A stretch of DNA of 64,000 bases from Polaribacter haliotis (GTDB lineage: Bacteria; Bacteroidota; Bacteroidia; Flavobacteriales; Flavobacteriaceae): the NCBI RefSeq assembly GCF_014784055.1, contig NZ_CP061813.1, positions 2,304,001-2,368,000 of the forward strand, read 5' to 3'. A program made the position numbers and the translations under genes. Under the pieces are notes generated by a model. That model worked only from the letters and a program-made list of their open reading frames with translations, was not told the origin of the DNA and did not search any database. Of the stretch, positions 52,601 through 59,447 are shown in pieces. The stretch's first letter is position 1. Every line of letters begins with the position of its first letter.

Positions 52601-52869
52601 ATAGCAGTAGAATACACATATTCTACACCTTTAATGTTCGAAATTAATTGTTCTAAAGGTTTTATAACGCGCGATTCTACTTCTGTAGGACTTGCACCTG
52701 GATAACCCACAAAAATATCTGCCATTGGCACATCTATTTGTGGCTCTTCTTCACGTGGAATTAAATATGAACTATACACACCAACAACCATAAATACAAT
52801 CATTAACAACACTGTTAATTTCGATTGCATAAAGACTTTGGCAATTTTTCCTGCGATACCTTCTTTCAT
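49675..52869 (-). CDS. RND efflux permease
   Basis: A 1064-residue inner membrane RND permease. It has one N-terminal helix (AKVFMQSKLTVLLMIVFMVV), a periplasmic porter domain, then helices 2-6 around residue 340-500, a second periplasmic domain (about 560-860) and helices 8-12. Conserved blocks are PGASPTEVESRVIKPLE (about 53-70) and VVDDSIIIAENMHRHF (helix 4, about 395-411), which carries the two Asp of the proton relay. The C-terminal half has GIMVRNSVLLIDF and GAVRTTPILLTA. The sequence type is AcrB/MdtC-like rather than the metal-type CusA, although the Asp pair is shared by both. It is the third gene of the operon TolC-adaptor-RND-PII-DUF2892. A 135-bp gap with repeats precedes it. Confidence 0.93.
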   Translation of the reverse strand: MKEGIAGKIAKVFMQSKLTVLLMIVFMVVGVYSSYLIPREEEPQIDVPMADIFVGYPGASPTEVESRVIKPLEQLISNIKGVEYVYSTAMNEKAMVIVQFYVGEDIERSFVKLYNEINKHMDQMPKGVTFPLVKTRAIDDVPMLGLTLWSENYNDYQLSQMAQELETEIKKVNDVSITHKIGGRNRQLRVVLDKDKLAASGLDFLSVSEMIKANNTQLSSGSFDKNDTEFLVKTGKFLASAIDVENLVVGVQQNQPIYLKQIATIIDGPEVPQNYVSLGFGKASDKSSTYKSEYPAVTISVAKRKGADAMKIAEVVIDKVHHLRTTLIPDDVHVEITRNYGETASHKVSELLLHLMGSIVAVTLVVMLAMGWRGGLVVFLSVPITFALTLLSYYLMDYTLNRITLFALVFVTGIVVDDSIIIAENMHRHFKMKRLPFKQAALYAINEVGNPTILATFTVIASVLPMAFVSGLMGPYMAPMPIGASIAMILSLFVALTITPYLGLIFLREKDKKGQPEKVEKPLEETFIYRVYNKFERPLLESKAKRWLFLGGTFLVLMGTMVLFFTNSVAVKMLPFDNKNEFQVVIDMPEGTTLERTAVVTQEIAQYLATRPEVVNYQNYVGTSAPITFNGLVRHYDLRGGSNMADIQVNLVDKGERSIQSHGIAKLMRSDIQKIAKKYNANVKLVEVPPGPPVLSTIVAEVYGPDYKTQIDIANQIQNILIDTDDVVDVDWMVENDQTEYQFEINKEKAMLYGVAPQQIAYTMNMALSNNAITTLYDEDAVNQVGLVLSLDEKEKSTISDISQLKVKSKQGNMVPIADLVTINEIISAKSIYRKNQKRVVYVMADMAGELESPAYAILGMDKKLNEIKLPEGYKLDEMYLGQPDFEDNYTVKWDGEWQITLEVFRDLGIAFLGALILIYILIVGWFQNFKAPIVMMVAVPLSLIGIILGHWIMGAFFTATSFIGMIALAGIMVRNSVLLIDFINLRLEEGVPLKQAAIEAGAVRTTPILLTAGTVVIGAFVILFDPIFQGLAISLMGGTIVSTVLTLLVVPLVYYMIEKKNYK

Positions 52870-53004
52870 AATAAGCCCCTTTTAATTTCCCCAAAGGGGA
52901 AAAACTTTTATGGGTGATTTTTTAATTAATATTATTAGCTACTTTAGTTCTCTAAAGAGGAAACTGTTTTTTTTCTGTTTACTGTGACTGAAAACTGCTA
53001 CTGC
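52870..53004. repeat. 135-bp gap with hairpin and ACTG-type iterations
   Basis: TTTCCCCAAAGGGGAAA (52886-52902) forms a short hairpin, and 52972-53008 holds iterated (n)ACTG units (TTTACTG, TGACTGA, AAACTGC, TACTGC, TTACTGA). Both types are frequent between genes in Flavobacteriaceae. They separate the adaptor and RND genes of one operon and may affect mRNA stability. Confidence 0.5.
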
Positions 53005-54081
53005 TTACTGAATACTTATTTTAGCTCCATTAAATAATTTCCTATCAGCAGAAATTATATATGTTTCGTTTGACGATAAGCCAGATAAAACCTCAACTTC
53101 ATTTCCATAAGTTCTACCTAAACGCAACCAATGTAATAAAGCTTTATTACTTTCACTTACTGTATAAACACCAGATAATTGTCCGTTTTTTACAAGAGCT
53201 TCTATAGGAATTAAAACCATTTCTGATATTGTTTTCCTTTCCACAGGAAACTGAACTGTTGTAAACATTCCTGATAAAATATTCGCATCAGTTTTATCTA
53301 AATTAATTTTTACTAAATATTGTCCGCCAGTATTTTTTGCAGAACTGCTTACTTCAACTACTTTTCCTTTGATATTTTTGTTGATAGATTTTACCAAAAC
53401 ATCAACTGTAGTTCCATTTTTAATTTGAGAAATTTCAGTTTCTGGAACCATAGTCATTACTTCAAAATTTCCTGGAGTTTCTATACTAATTAAAGGGGTT
53501 CCAGGATTTGCCATATTACCAGCTTCTACATTTTTACTAGTTACTGTTCCGCTAAAAGGTGCAGTAATATTACTGTAAGCAAACTGTGCATTAATTTCGT
53601 TTTTCATTTGATTTGCAGATTCCAAACGCGCTTTTGCCATTTCGTAATTTGCAGTCATATCGTCCATTTCTTTTTGAGAAATGCTTTTACTTTTAAACAA
53701 ATTTTTAAAACGATTGTAATTTTTACTTGCATTATTAAAAGCGGTTTTAGCTTCTGTAATTCCTGCATTTACTTGTCCTTTTTTTGCTTGTAAATCTGTA
53801 TTATTTATAGAAACTAACAATTGTCCTTTTTTAACTTTATCGCCAACATTTACGTGAACTTTGTTAACATAACCCATCATTCTTGTACTTAAATCTGCAC
53901 TATTTTCAGCTTGAATTTTTCCACTTACAGACAAAAAAGGACTGTTCGTATTCGCTTCAACTTTTTGAACTTTTACATTAATTGCTGGAGAATTATCTGC
54001 GATTACTTTCTTTTCTTCTCTACCACAACTTGCCAATAAAATGGTGAAAGAAAGTGTTAATGCTGTATATATTTTTTTCAT
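53005..54081 (-). CDS. RND periplasmic adaptor (HlyD/MexA type)
   Basis: A 358-residue lipoprotein. Signal and lipobox TLSFTILLASC-type (LSFTILLASCG, Cys about 19), then the barrel-sandwich/lipoyl part (NSPFLSVSGKIQAENSADLSTRMMGY, given as the SVSGKIQAENSADLS block, about 53-68; HVNVGDKVKKGQLLVSIN, about 76), an alpha-hairpin (about 95-150) and YSNITAPFSGTVTSKNVEAG (about 170). A beta-barrel and membrane-proximal domain follow to the end. It bridges the RND permease and the TolC channel. It starts 6 bp after the TolC gene. Confidence 0.93.
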   Translation of the reverse strand: MKKIYTALTLSFTILLASCGREEKKVIADNSPAINVKVQKVEANTNSPFLSVSGKIQAENSADLSTRMMGYVNKVHVNVGDKVKKGQLLVSINNTDLQAKKGQVNAGITEAKTAFNNASKNYNRFKNLFKSKSISQKEMDDMTANYEMAKARLESANQMKNEINAQFAYSNITAPFSGTVTSKNVEAGNMANPGTPLISIETPGNFEVMTMVPETEISQIKNGTTVDVLVKSINKNIKGKVVEVSSSAKNTGGQYLVKINLDKTDANILSGMFTTVQFPVERKTISEMVLIPIEALVKNGQLSGVYTVSESNKALLHWLRLGRTYGNEVEVLSGLSSNETYIISADRKLFNGAKISIQ

Positions 54082-54087
54082 TTCTAT

Positions 54088-55392
54088 TTATTTTTTTGTT
54101 AAGAATTCTAAATACTTTTGTGTGTAATTATATTCGAAAATGGTTTGATAATATTCTAATTGCTTTTGGGCGTATTTAGTTTCTGCTAATAATAAATCGC
54201 TTGTTTTTTCTAAACCTTCTTTAAACCTATTTTTAATTATTCTTAAAGATTCTTCAGATTGTTCTAAAGCTAAAGTTGTAAGTACTAACCTGTTTTTTGC
54301 ATCTACTAACTGACGCTTTACTTTATTTAATTCTAAATTACTTTTAGACACATATTGGTTATACTCCAACTTCGATTTTTCTAATTCTGCCTTACTTTTT
54401 TGAGTTTTACCAAAACGTTTAGAACCTTTAAAAATATCCCAACTTAATTGAGCTCCAATCAAATACCCATTTGCATTTCCTTGAAAAACTTTGTTGTCGT
54501 ACATTTCGTAACTTCCAAAGGCATTTAATGTTGGTAAAAAAGCCATTTTATCTGCTTTATTCATTGCTTCATAGGCATTTGTTGCCAATTGCATTGCCTT
54601 AATATCTGCTCTGTTTTCAGAAATTATTTTATCATCAATATTCATAGGAATAACAGACAAACTATCTGTTGGTTTGTATATCACATAACTTTTATCATTC
54701 ATTAAAAAAGACAGGTAATTGGACGCGTTTTGCACGTTACTTTTAGCGGTTTGCAATTGATTTTTAACTTCGGTAACTCTTACTTCAACATTTAAAACAT
54801 CTGCTCGTTGCAATAAACCTTGTTTAAAACTATTGTCTGCCATTTTCTTATTCTCATTTGCAGTAGCCAAAACCTTCTCTAAAACTGCAACTCCTTTATA
54901 CGCTAATTGCAATTGCATAAAAGATTTTTCGGCTTCAAAAGTCAGATAATCTTGGGTTCTTTCTGATTGTAAAGACATCGCATTCATTTTAGATTTTGCT
55001 GCTTTACGTTGATAAAAACCATCTAAATTTATAAGCGGTTGTTGTATTTCTATCTTGGTTGCAAAATTTTGAGTTTGTGCAGGATTGTTTAACAAAGCAG
55101 GATTAAAATCGGCTTGCGTTAAGATGCCTTGATTCAGTTTAGCACCAAAAGCCATTAACGGATTTGTTGTTGAAATACCTGTGTGACTTGCTGTAATGTT
55201 TGGTAAAAAGATGGCTTTTGTCTGTTTAAAATCTCCTTTAGCGGCATTAAATTCTTCTTCAGAAATCTTTATTGTCATATTTTTTTCAGAAACTCTAATT
55301 AGAACTTCTGATTTTGAAATTGATTTTACCTCTTGAGATTGTAAATACATTATTCCAAAAAAGAAAAAAAGTATAGTTATTGTGTTTCTCAT
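54088..55392 (-). CDS. TolC-family outer membrane efflux protein
   Basis: A 434-residue outer membrane factor. Signal peptide (NTITILFFFFGIMYLQSQ), then two TolC repeats of paired helices: NAAKGDFKQTKAIFLPNITASHTG (as AAKGDFKQTKAIFLPNI, about 48) and ADIKAMQLATNAYEAMNKADK to FLPTLNAFGSYEMYDN (about 275-300). Strand segments GFYQRKAAK and GYLIGAQLSWDIFKG flank the coiled coils. It opens the efflux operon. A -7 box TACTTTTG lies at 55415-55422 and a palindrome TGTAACctatGTTACA at 55444-55459 sits exactly 33 bp from it, in the position of a class II activator. Confidence 0.92.
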   Translation of the reverse strand: MRNTITILFFFFGIMYLQSQEVKSISKSEVLIRVSEKNMTIKISEEEFNAAKGDFKQTKAIFLPNITASHTGISTTNPLMAFGAKLNQGILTQADFNPALLNNPAQTQNFATKIEIQQPLINLDGFYQRKAAKSKMNAMSLQSERTQDYLTFEAEKSFMQLQLAYKGVAVLEKVLATANENKKMADNSFKQGLLQRADVLNVEVRVTEVKNQLQTAKSNVQNASNYLSFLMNDKSYVIYKPTDSLSVIPMNIDDKIISENRADIKAMQLATNAYEAMNKADKMAFLPTLNAFGSYEMYDNKVFQGNANGYLIGAQLSWDIFKGSKRFGKTQKSKAELEKSKLEYNQYVSKSNLELNKVKRQLVDAKNRLVLTTLALEQSEESLRIIKNRFKEGLEKTSDLLLAETKYAQKQLEYYQTIFEYNYTQKYLEFLTKK

Positions 55393-55414
55393 ATATTTAT
55401 TCTGTTATCTACCA

Positions 55415-55422
55415 CAAAAGTA
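55415..55422 (-). promoter_or_regulatory. Promoter -7 box of the efflux operon
   Basis: TACTTTTG on the minus strand fits TAnnTTTG fully. There is no -33 TTG at the usual 19-21 bp spacing; the palindrome at 55444-55459 lies there instead. Confidence 0.65.
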
Positions 55423-55443
55423 AGCGTAGAATAAATAGTTAAG

Positions 55444-55459
55444 TGTAACCTATGTTACA
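55444..55459. promoter_or_regulatory. Predicted Crp/Fnr-type operator, efflux operon
   Basis: TGTAACCTATGTTACA, perfect inverted repeat with 6-bp arms (TGTAA-N6-TTACA). Its centre (55451.5) is 33 bp from the centre of the -7 box, which puts it near -41 of transcription. The same element and spacing occur upstream of cydA and trxA. Confidence 0.7.
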
Positions 55460-55493
55460 TGAAAAGTAGAAAGTATGTGTAAAATAAGACCAT

Positions 55494-55521
55494 AAAAAAG
55501 CAGCTAATTAGCTGCTTTTTT
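55494..55521. terminator. Bidirectional terminator of the cyd operon
   Basis: A perfect 28-bp palindrome with 14-bp arms (AAAAAAGCAGCTAA with TTAGCTGCTTTTTT). It contains the last codons and stop of the small membrane protein gene, so termination and translation end overlap. Confidence 0.85.
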
Positions 55522-55812
55522 ATTCATTTTTAAATCTATTATTTTAATGAGAAGTAGTCCTAAAATTCCTCCTAAAAATGAAAGAACACAATTTATAATC
55601 AATAAACCAACATCAAATATTCCGTTTTCTATTATATATGCAGGACTAAAACCAAATCGCCCAAAAGATTTAATAACAAAAATACTTCCAAAAACTCCCG
55701 AAATTGTGTTACCAACTAGACCAAATGAATATTTTTTAACTATAAAGCCTATTAAATTTGCGCCTATTATTCCTAATAAAATACTAATTAAAGAAATGAG
55801 AGTTTGTGTCAT
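55504..55812 (-). CDS. Small membrane protein of the cyd operon
   Basis: A 102-residue protein with three hydrophobic helices (about 3-23, 28-50 and 66-92) rich in Gly (ISGVFGSIFV, SFLGGILGLLLIK), loosely like the GlsB/YeaQ/YmgE family but with one extra segment. I do not recognise a named family. It starts 15 bp after cydB and ends inside the operon's terminator, so it is co-expressed with the bd oxidase. A role similar to the small CydX-type subunit is possible only by position; CydX is much shorter and has one helix, so I do not claim it. Confidence 0.7.
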   Translation of the reverse strand: MTQTLISLISILLGIIGANLIGFIVKKYSFGLVGNTISGVFGSIFVIKSFGRFGFSPAYIIENGIFDVGLLIINCVLSFLGGILGLLLIKIIDLKMNKKAAN

Positions 55813-55827
55813 AATAATATCTTATCA

Positions 55828-56901
55828 TTAATGTCCATAATCCATTTTATCAATTTTACCTTTCAATAACCTTTTTTGGATAATCATGTACCCAAAAAGT
55901 AAAATAAAACCAATAATTCCCCAAACCAAAGCAACAGATAAACCATACTCTGATGTTGTGGTATTGTAAATTGTTAAAGAAGGATTTACATTGTTGATTG
56001 ATGGCAATAACACTGGAAATAACGATGCCAAAGATGAAGTGATTCCTCCTAAAATTAATAAAGATGATAACAAAAAAGCATGACTATCTTTTTGTATTCT
56101 TCTAATAAAAAATGTACCTAATAAACCTGTAAAATAAATTAGAGGAAACACTAATAAATAAGGTTTATTAATAAAATTATCTAATGAATTTGGATTTACA
56201 ATTTGCCATACAACTATAGAAAATATAGTAAGTAAAGTCAATAAAATATTCAGCTTAAAAATGACACTTTTAAGTTTATTATTTATGGATGCATTTGTTT
56301 TTAAAATGATCCAATTGGCTCCGTGAATTGCTAAAGTAACTACAGAAATTAAGCCTATAATAATGGTAAACCAATCTATTATTCCTGGGTTTTGGCTCAA
56401 GGGGCTAAAACTGCTATCCCATAATGGTAAGAAAAAATAATGTGGTTCGTGCGCAGAAACTCCCGTTTTTACAATACCTAAATTTACACCTCTAACAATA
56501 TTACCCAAAGCAATACCAAAAAACAAGGCTAATAATAAACTAGAAACTCCAAAAGATTTATCCCAAATATCTTTCCACATTCGGTATTTAAATTGTCCTC
56601 TAAATTCTAAACCAATAGCTCTAAAAATAATTAACCACAAAACGATTATTAAAGGCAAGTAAAAACCACTAAATACGGAAGCATAAAATGTAGGAAAGGC
56701 CATAAAAAGCATTCCTCCTGCAGCAACTAACCAAACTTCATTAGAATCCCAAAATAAACCTGCCGATTTTGTAATTACTTCTTTGTCTTTTTCTTTCTTC
56801 GCAAAAAATAAATGGATGATTCCTGCACCAAAATCATAACCATCCAAAATAAAAAACATTACTAAAACAATTGCGATTGCTATAAACCAAAATATTTCCA
56901 T
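55828..56901 (-). CDS. cydB: Cytochrome bd ubiquinol oxidase subunit II
   Basis: A 357-residue integral membrane protein with about eight or nine helices. It begins EIFWFIAIAIVLVMFFILDGYDFGAG, the family start with the conserved FxLDGxDxGxG, and has SAGLFWDSNEVWLVAAGGMLF (about 47-67) and FRAIGLEFRGQFK (about 93). These are CydB signatures. It forms the heterodimer with CydA and lies 3 bp after it. It is the second gene of a three-gene unit under the palindrome at 58283-58298. Confidence 0.95.
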   Translation of the reverse strand: MEIFWFIAIAIVLVMFFILDGYDFGAGIIHLFFAKKEKDKEVITKSAGLFWDSNEVWLVAAGGMLFMAFPTFYASVFSGFYLPLIIVLWLIIFRAIGLEFRGQFKYRMWKDIWDKSFGVSSLLLALFFGIALGNIVRGVNLGIVKTGVSAHEPHYFFLPLWDSSFSPLSQNPGIIDWFTIIIGLISVVTLAIHGANWIILKTNASINNKLKSVIFKLNILLTLLTIFSIVVWQIVNPNSLDNFINKPYLLVFPLIYFTGLLGTFFIRRIQKDSHAFLLSSLLILGGITSSLASLFPVLLPSINNVNPSLTIYNTTTSEYGLSVALVWGIIGFILLFGYMIIQKRLLKGKIDKMDYGH

Positions 56902-56904
56902 AAT

Positions 56905-58236
56905 TTAATGTGTTTTAGAATTTGGACCTTCATTAATTGTTTTGCCTACTAATACTAAAAACAACAAGCCTAATAACATATATAAAGCAACAAAACCAAG
57001 TAAGGTAAATAAGGTATTACCAGAGGAAACTGTTGGCGAAATACCATCGCTTGTTTTTAATAAACCATAAACTAAATATGGCTGTCTACCCAATTCTACT
57101 GTATACCAACCAGTAATATTGGCTATATATGGAAAAGGAACAAGGAACATAATTGTCCATAATAATGGTTTTAAATTGTATAATTTTCTTCGCCATAAAA
57201 AGAAAAATGCTAATAACATTACCCCTATAAAAATAGTTCCTAATCCAACCATTATATGATAAGAATAATACAATGCTGGTACATTATCTGGCAACTCTTC
57301 TTCTTTAAATTTATCCATACCAATAATTTGCTTATCCCATTCTTGGTAGGTTAAAAAACTTAAAATATTAGGAACAGCAATTTTATTGTCTAATTTTTTT
57401 TCGACCATATTTGGCTGTCCAATTAATACTATTTCTGCGCCAGCATGTTCTGTTTCAAAAATTCCTTCCATAGCAGCAAAAGCAGCTGGTTGATATTTTG
57501 CCACATTTTTAGCATTCCAATCTCCTGTTGGAAAAGCTACTAAAAGACTGGAAACTAATCCAAAAATTACTCCTATTTTTAAAAATAGTTTTCCATATTC
57601 TACTTGTTTATTTCTTAAAACATAAAAAGCACCAATTGCTGCTACAACAAAAGAAGATGTTACAACAGATGCCATTTGATTGTGTAAAAAAGCAGGCAAT
57701 AACCAAGGATTAGAAAATAATGCTCCAAAATTATTAAGCACAAATTTTCCGTTTTCTAAAATTTCATAACCAACAGGATGTTGCATCCAAGCATTGGTAG
57801 CTAAAATAAACCAACCACTTGCCCAAGAACCTAAAAACACTAAAAACCCAGTTATGAAGTGTAATTTTTGACCCATTAATTTTTCACCAAAAATAAAGAG
57901 TGCTAAAAAAGACGATTCTAAAAAGAAAGAAAACATACCCTCCATGGCTAAAGTTTGCCCAATAATACCTCCTGTTAATTCCGAAAACTTTGCCCAATTG
58001 GTACCAAACTGAAATTCCATTGGAATACCTGTAACAACACCCATTGTAAAATTGATTGCAAAAATTTTCATTAAAAATTTTGCAGCATTATTATATTTTT
58101 CAACATTGCTTCTTAAATATTTCCACTTTAAAAAAACAATTATTAAAGATAAACCCATTGTTAATTGCGGGAATATATAATGAAAAGTGATAGTAAATGC
58201 GAATTGCAATCTATCGTAAAAGATCATGTCTTCCAT
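56905..58236 (-). CDS. cydA: Cytochrome bd ubiquinol oxidase subunit I
   Basis: A 443-residue quinol oxidase subunit carrying hemes b558, b595 and d; it reduces O2 to water with high affinity and resists sulfide and NO in the well-studied members. Ligands visible: His in ITFHYIFPQL (about 18), His in LPAFLHNQMAS (about 186) and Met in YYSYHIMVGLG (about 330). The quinol-site GRQPY end motif (GRQPW in E. coli) is near 396. The Q loop is short (about 255-310), so it is the short-loop form. Start ATG 58236 is supported by a -7-like box at 58254-58261. Confidence 0.95.
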   Translation of the reverse strand: MEDMIFYDRLQFAFTITFHYIFPQLTMGLSLIIVFLKWKYLRSNVEKYNNAAKFLMKIFAINFTMGVVTGIPMEFQFGTNWAKFSELTGGIIGQTLAMEGMFSFFLESSFLALFIFGEKLMGQKLHFITGFLVFLGSWASGWFILATNAWMQHPVGYEILENGKFVLNNFGALFSNPWLLPAFLHNQMASVVTSSFVVAAIGAFYVLRNKQVEYGKLFLKIGVIFGLVSSLLVAFPTGDWNAKNVAKYQPAAFAAMEGIFETEHAGAEIVLIGQPNMVEKKLDNKIAVPNILSFLTYQEWDKQIIGMDKFKEEELPDNVPALYYSYHIMVGLGTIFIGVMLLAFFFLWRRKLYNLKPLLWTIMFLVPFPYIANITGWYTVELGRQPYLVYGLLKTSDGISPTVSSGNTLFTLLGFVALYMLLGLLFLVLVGKTINEGPNSKTH

Positions 58237-58253
58237 AAGTTCTTTTTAGACTA

Positions 58254-58261
58254 TAAAAATA
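58254..58261 (-). promoter_or_regulatory. Promoter -7-like box of cydAB
   Basis: TATTTTTA, TAnnTTTG with the last base changed. It lies 33 bp (centre to centre) from the palindrome at 58283-58298 and about 18 nt before the cydA ATG. Confidence 0.5.
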
Positions 58262-58282
58262 AGGAATGTATAAGAAATAGCG

Positions 58283-58298
58283 TGTAACATTTATTACA
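58283..58298. promoter_or_regulatory. Predicted Crp/Fnr-type operator, cyd operon
   Basis: TGTAA-CATTTA-TTACA, perfect 5-bp arms, centre 58290.5. Same motif and same 33-bp spacing to the -7 box as in the efflux promoter. Confidence 0.65.
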
Positions 58299-58360
58299 AA
58301 ATAACTGCAATAATTACGTGAAAAATTAAGATATAAATAGAATTTAAAAAATTAAACTTT

Positions 58361-58942
58361 TTAAGATTTCTCCATTTTCACAAACATTTCCATTCCTTGT
58401 CTATTAGGATAAGAATTGTAACAAGGTTCCATAGAAATCGAATTAAAATAAGGCTCGAAATAAGTTAAATATTCTACTTTATTTCCTCCAAAAGGTGGAT
58501 GATCTTCATTTAAAACAGCGTCGAACATTAGCCCAACTAATTTACCTTTTTCTTTTAAAACAGATGCCATTTTAGCAGCGTATTTTTGTCTTAAATCTGG
58601 GTTAATAGCACAGAAAAAAGTTTGTTCAATTACTAAATCGAACGTTTCTTCAATTTCGAAAAAATTAGCATGTATTAATTGAGCTTCTGGAAAATTAGGT
58701 ATTCTTTTTTTAATATTGTCAAGTGGTGATTTTGCTATATCTACCACATAAACATTTTTAAACCCTTTATTGAATAAATATTCTGCTTCGTAAGAATTAC
58801 CTCCACCAGGAATTAAGATTTTAATTTCTTTGTTTTCTAATTGATCGAAATATGTTTTTAACGGTGGAGAAACTTCACCTAAATCCCAACCAATTTTATC
58901 TGTTTTATATTTATTACTCCAAAAATCTTCTGATAAATTCAT
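58361..58942 (-). CDS. TPMT-family (thiol/halide) methyltransferase
   Basis: A 193-residue SAM-dependent methyltransferase of the thiopurine-S-methyltransferase/HOL family. N-terminal FWSNKYKTDKIGWDLGEVSP (the W-D/Y-x2-P substrate edge), the SAM loop ILIPGGGNSYEAEYLFNKGF (about 41-60), VYVVDIAKSPL (acidic residue for ribose, about 65) and HANFFEIEETFDLVIEQTFFCAI (about 91-113; the ETFFCAI motif is typical of TPMT). Such enzymes methylate small thiols, including sulfide, and halides; the substrate here is inferred. It lies 61 bp after trxA and probably is co-transcribed with it. Confidence 0.85.
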   Translation of the reverse strand: MNLSEDFWSNKYKTDKIGWDLGEVSPPLKTYFDQLENKEIKILIPGGGNSYEAEYLFNKGFKNVYVVDIAKSPLDNIKKRIPNFPEAQLIHANFFEIEETFDLVIEQTFFCAINPDLRQKYAAKMASVLKEKGKLVGLMFDAVLNEDHPPFGGNKVEYLTYFEPYFNSISMEPCYNSYPNRQGMEMFVKMEKS

Positions 58943-59003
58943 TTCACTAACTTACTTTTATAAAATAAAAAAGCACCTGAAATTTAATTCAGAAGCTATA
59001 TAA

Positions 59004-59300
59004 CTAACTAATATTATTAATTGTTTGTATCAAATCTCTTTTTTGTACCAAGCCAGATTGTCGCCAAACTTGTTTACCTGCTTTATACAGAATTAATGTT
59101 GGTACTCCTTGTACTTTAAATTTTGATGCTAAAAGTTTGTTTTTATCTACATCTATCTTAATTATAAAAACTTTTTCGCCTAATTCATCTTTAACTTGTT
59201 TTAAAATAGGGCTCATTGTTTGACAAGGTCCACACCATTCAGCAAAAAAATCTACTAAAACTGGTTTTTCTTGATTAATTATTTCTGAAAATTTACTCAT
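59004..59300 (-). CDS. trxA: Thioredoxin
   Basis: A 98-residue thioredoxin with the active site FFAEWCGPCQTMSPIL (Cys about 27 and 30), the cis-Pro in VQGVPTLILYKAG (about 69), and no signal peptide, so it is cytoplasmic. It reduces protein disulfides and persulfides. It is preceded by a leader of about 100 nt if transcription starts near 59400 as predicted from the palindrome and -7-like box. That leader contains an open frame remnant and a 9-bp hairpin. TPMT methyltransferase follows. Confidence 0.93.
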   Translation of the reverse strand: MSKFSEIINQEKPVLVDFFAEWCGPCQTMSPILKQVKDELGEKVFIIKIDVDKNKLLASKFKVQGVPTLILYKAGKQVWRQSGLVQKRDLIQTINNIS

Positions 59301-59359
59301 GCCTGAAAAAATTATTTACTAAAGGAAACGTTCCAGATTCCTCTTATTTCGTTATTATC

Positions 59360-59387
59360 ATATCCAAAAGCTTTATCATTTGGATAT
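59360..59387 (-). promoter_or_regulatory. Hairpin in the trxA leader
   Basis: ATATCCAAA and TTTGGATAT form a 9-bp stem with a 10-nt loop, about 60 nt before the trxA ATG. No T tract follows, so it is not a terminator. Function unknown. Confidence 0.35.
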
Positions 59388-59403
59388 AGTTCTTTAATTT
59401 TAG

Positions 59404-59411
59404 AAAACGTA
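59404..59411 (-). promoter_or_regulatory. Promoter -7-like box of trxA
   Basis: TACGTTTT on the minus strand: TAnnTTTG with the last base changed, exactly 33 bp (centre to centre) from the palindrome at 59434-59447. Predicts a start of transcription near 59400. Confidence 0.45.
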
Positions 59412-59433
59412 TTTTCTGTGATTTGTGATTTTG

Positions 59434-59447
59434 GTAACTTAAGTTAC
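59434..59447. promoter_or_regulatory. Predicted Crp/Fnr-type operator, trxA
   Basis: GTAACTTAAGTTAC, a perfect 14-bp palindrome; against TGTAA-N6-TTACA it has 9 of 10 positions (GGTAA on the left). Centre 59440.5. It overlaps the stop codon of the Crp/Fnr gene. Confidence 0.6.

Larger units (their letters stand above)
59312..59443 (-). other. Open frame continuing after the crp stop codon
   Basis: After the TAA of the Crp/Fnr gene (59444-59446) the same frame stays open for 43 codons (LKLPKSQITENTFSKIKELY and then PNDKAFGYDN, NEIRGIWNVSFSK, stop). The composition is protein-like (two aromatic clusters, a Trp), but there is no ATG/GTG/TTG start in frame. It may be the remnant of another gene's 3' end, a C-terminal part lost by a stop mutation, or chance. 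The palindrome operator overlaps its first codons. Confidence 0.35.

Noticed and set aside
55504..55812. CydX/CydH-type subunit call for the small protein after cydB
   Set aside because: Known small subunits are single-helix and 30-40 residues; this protein has three helices and 102 residues.
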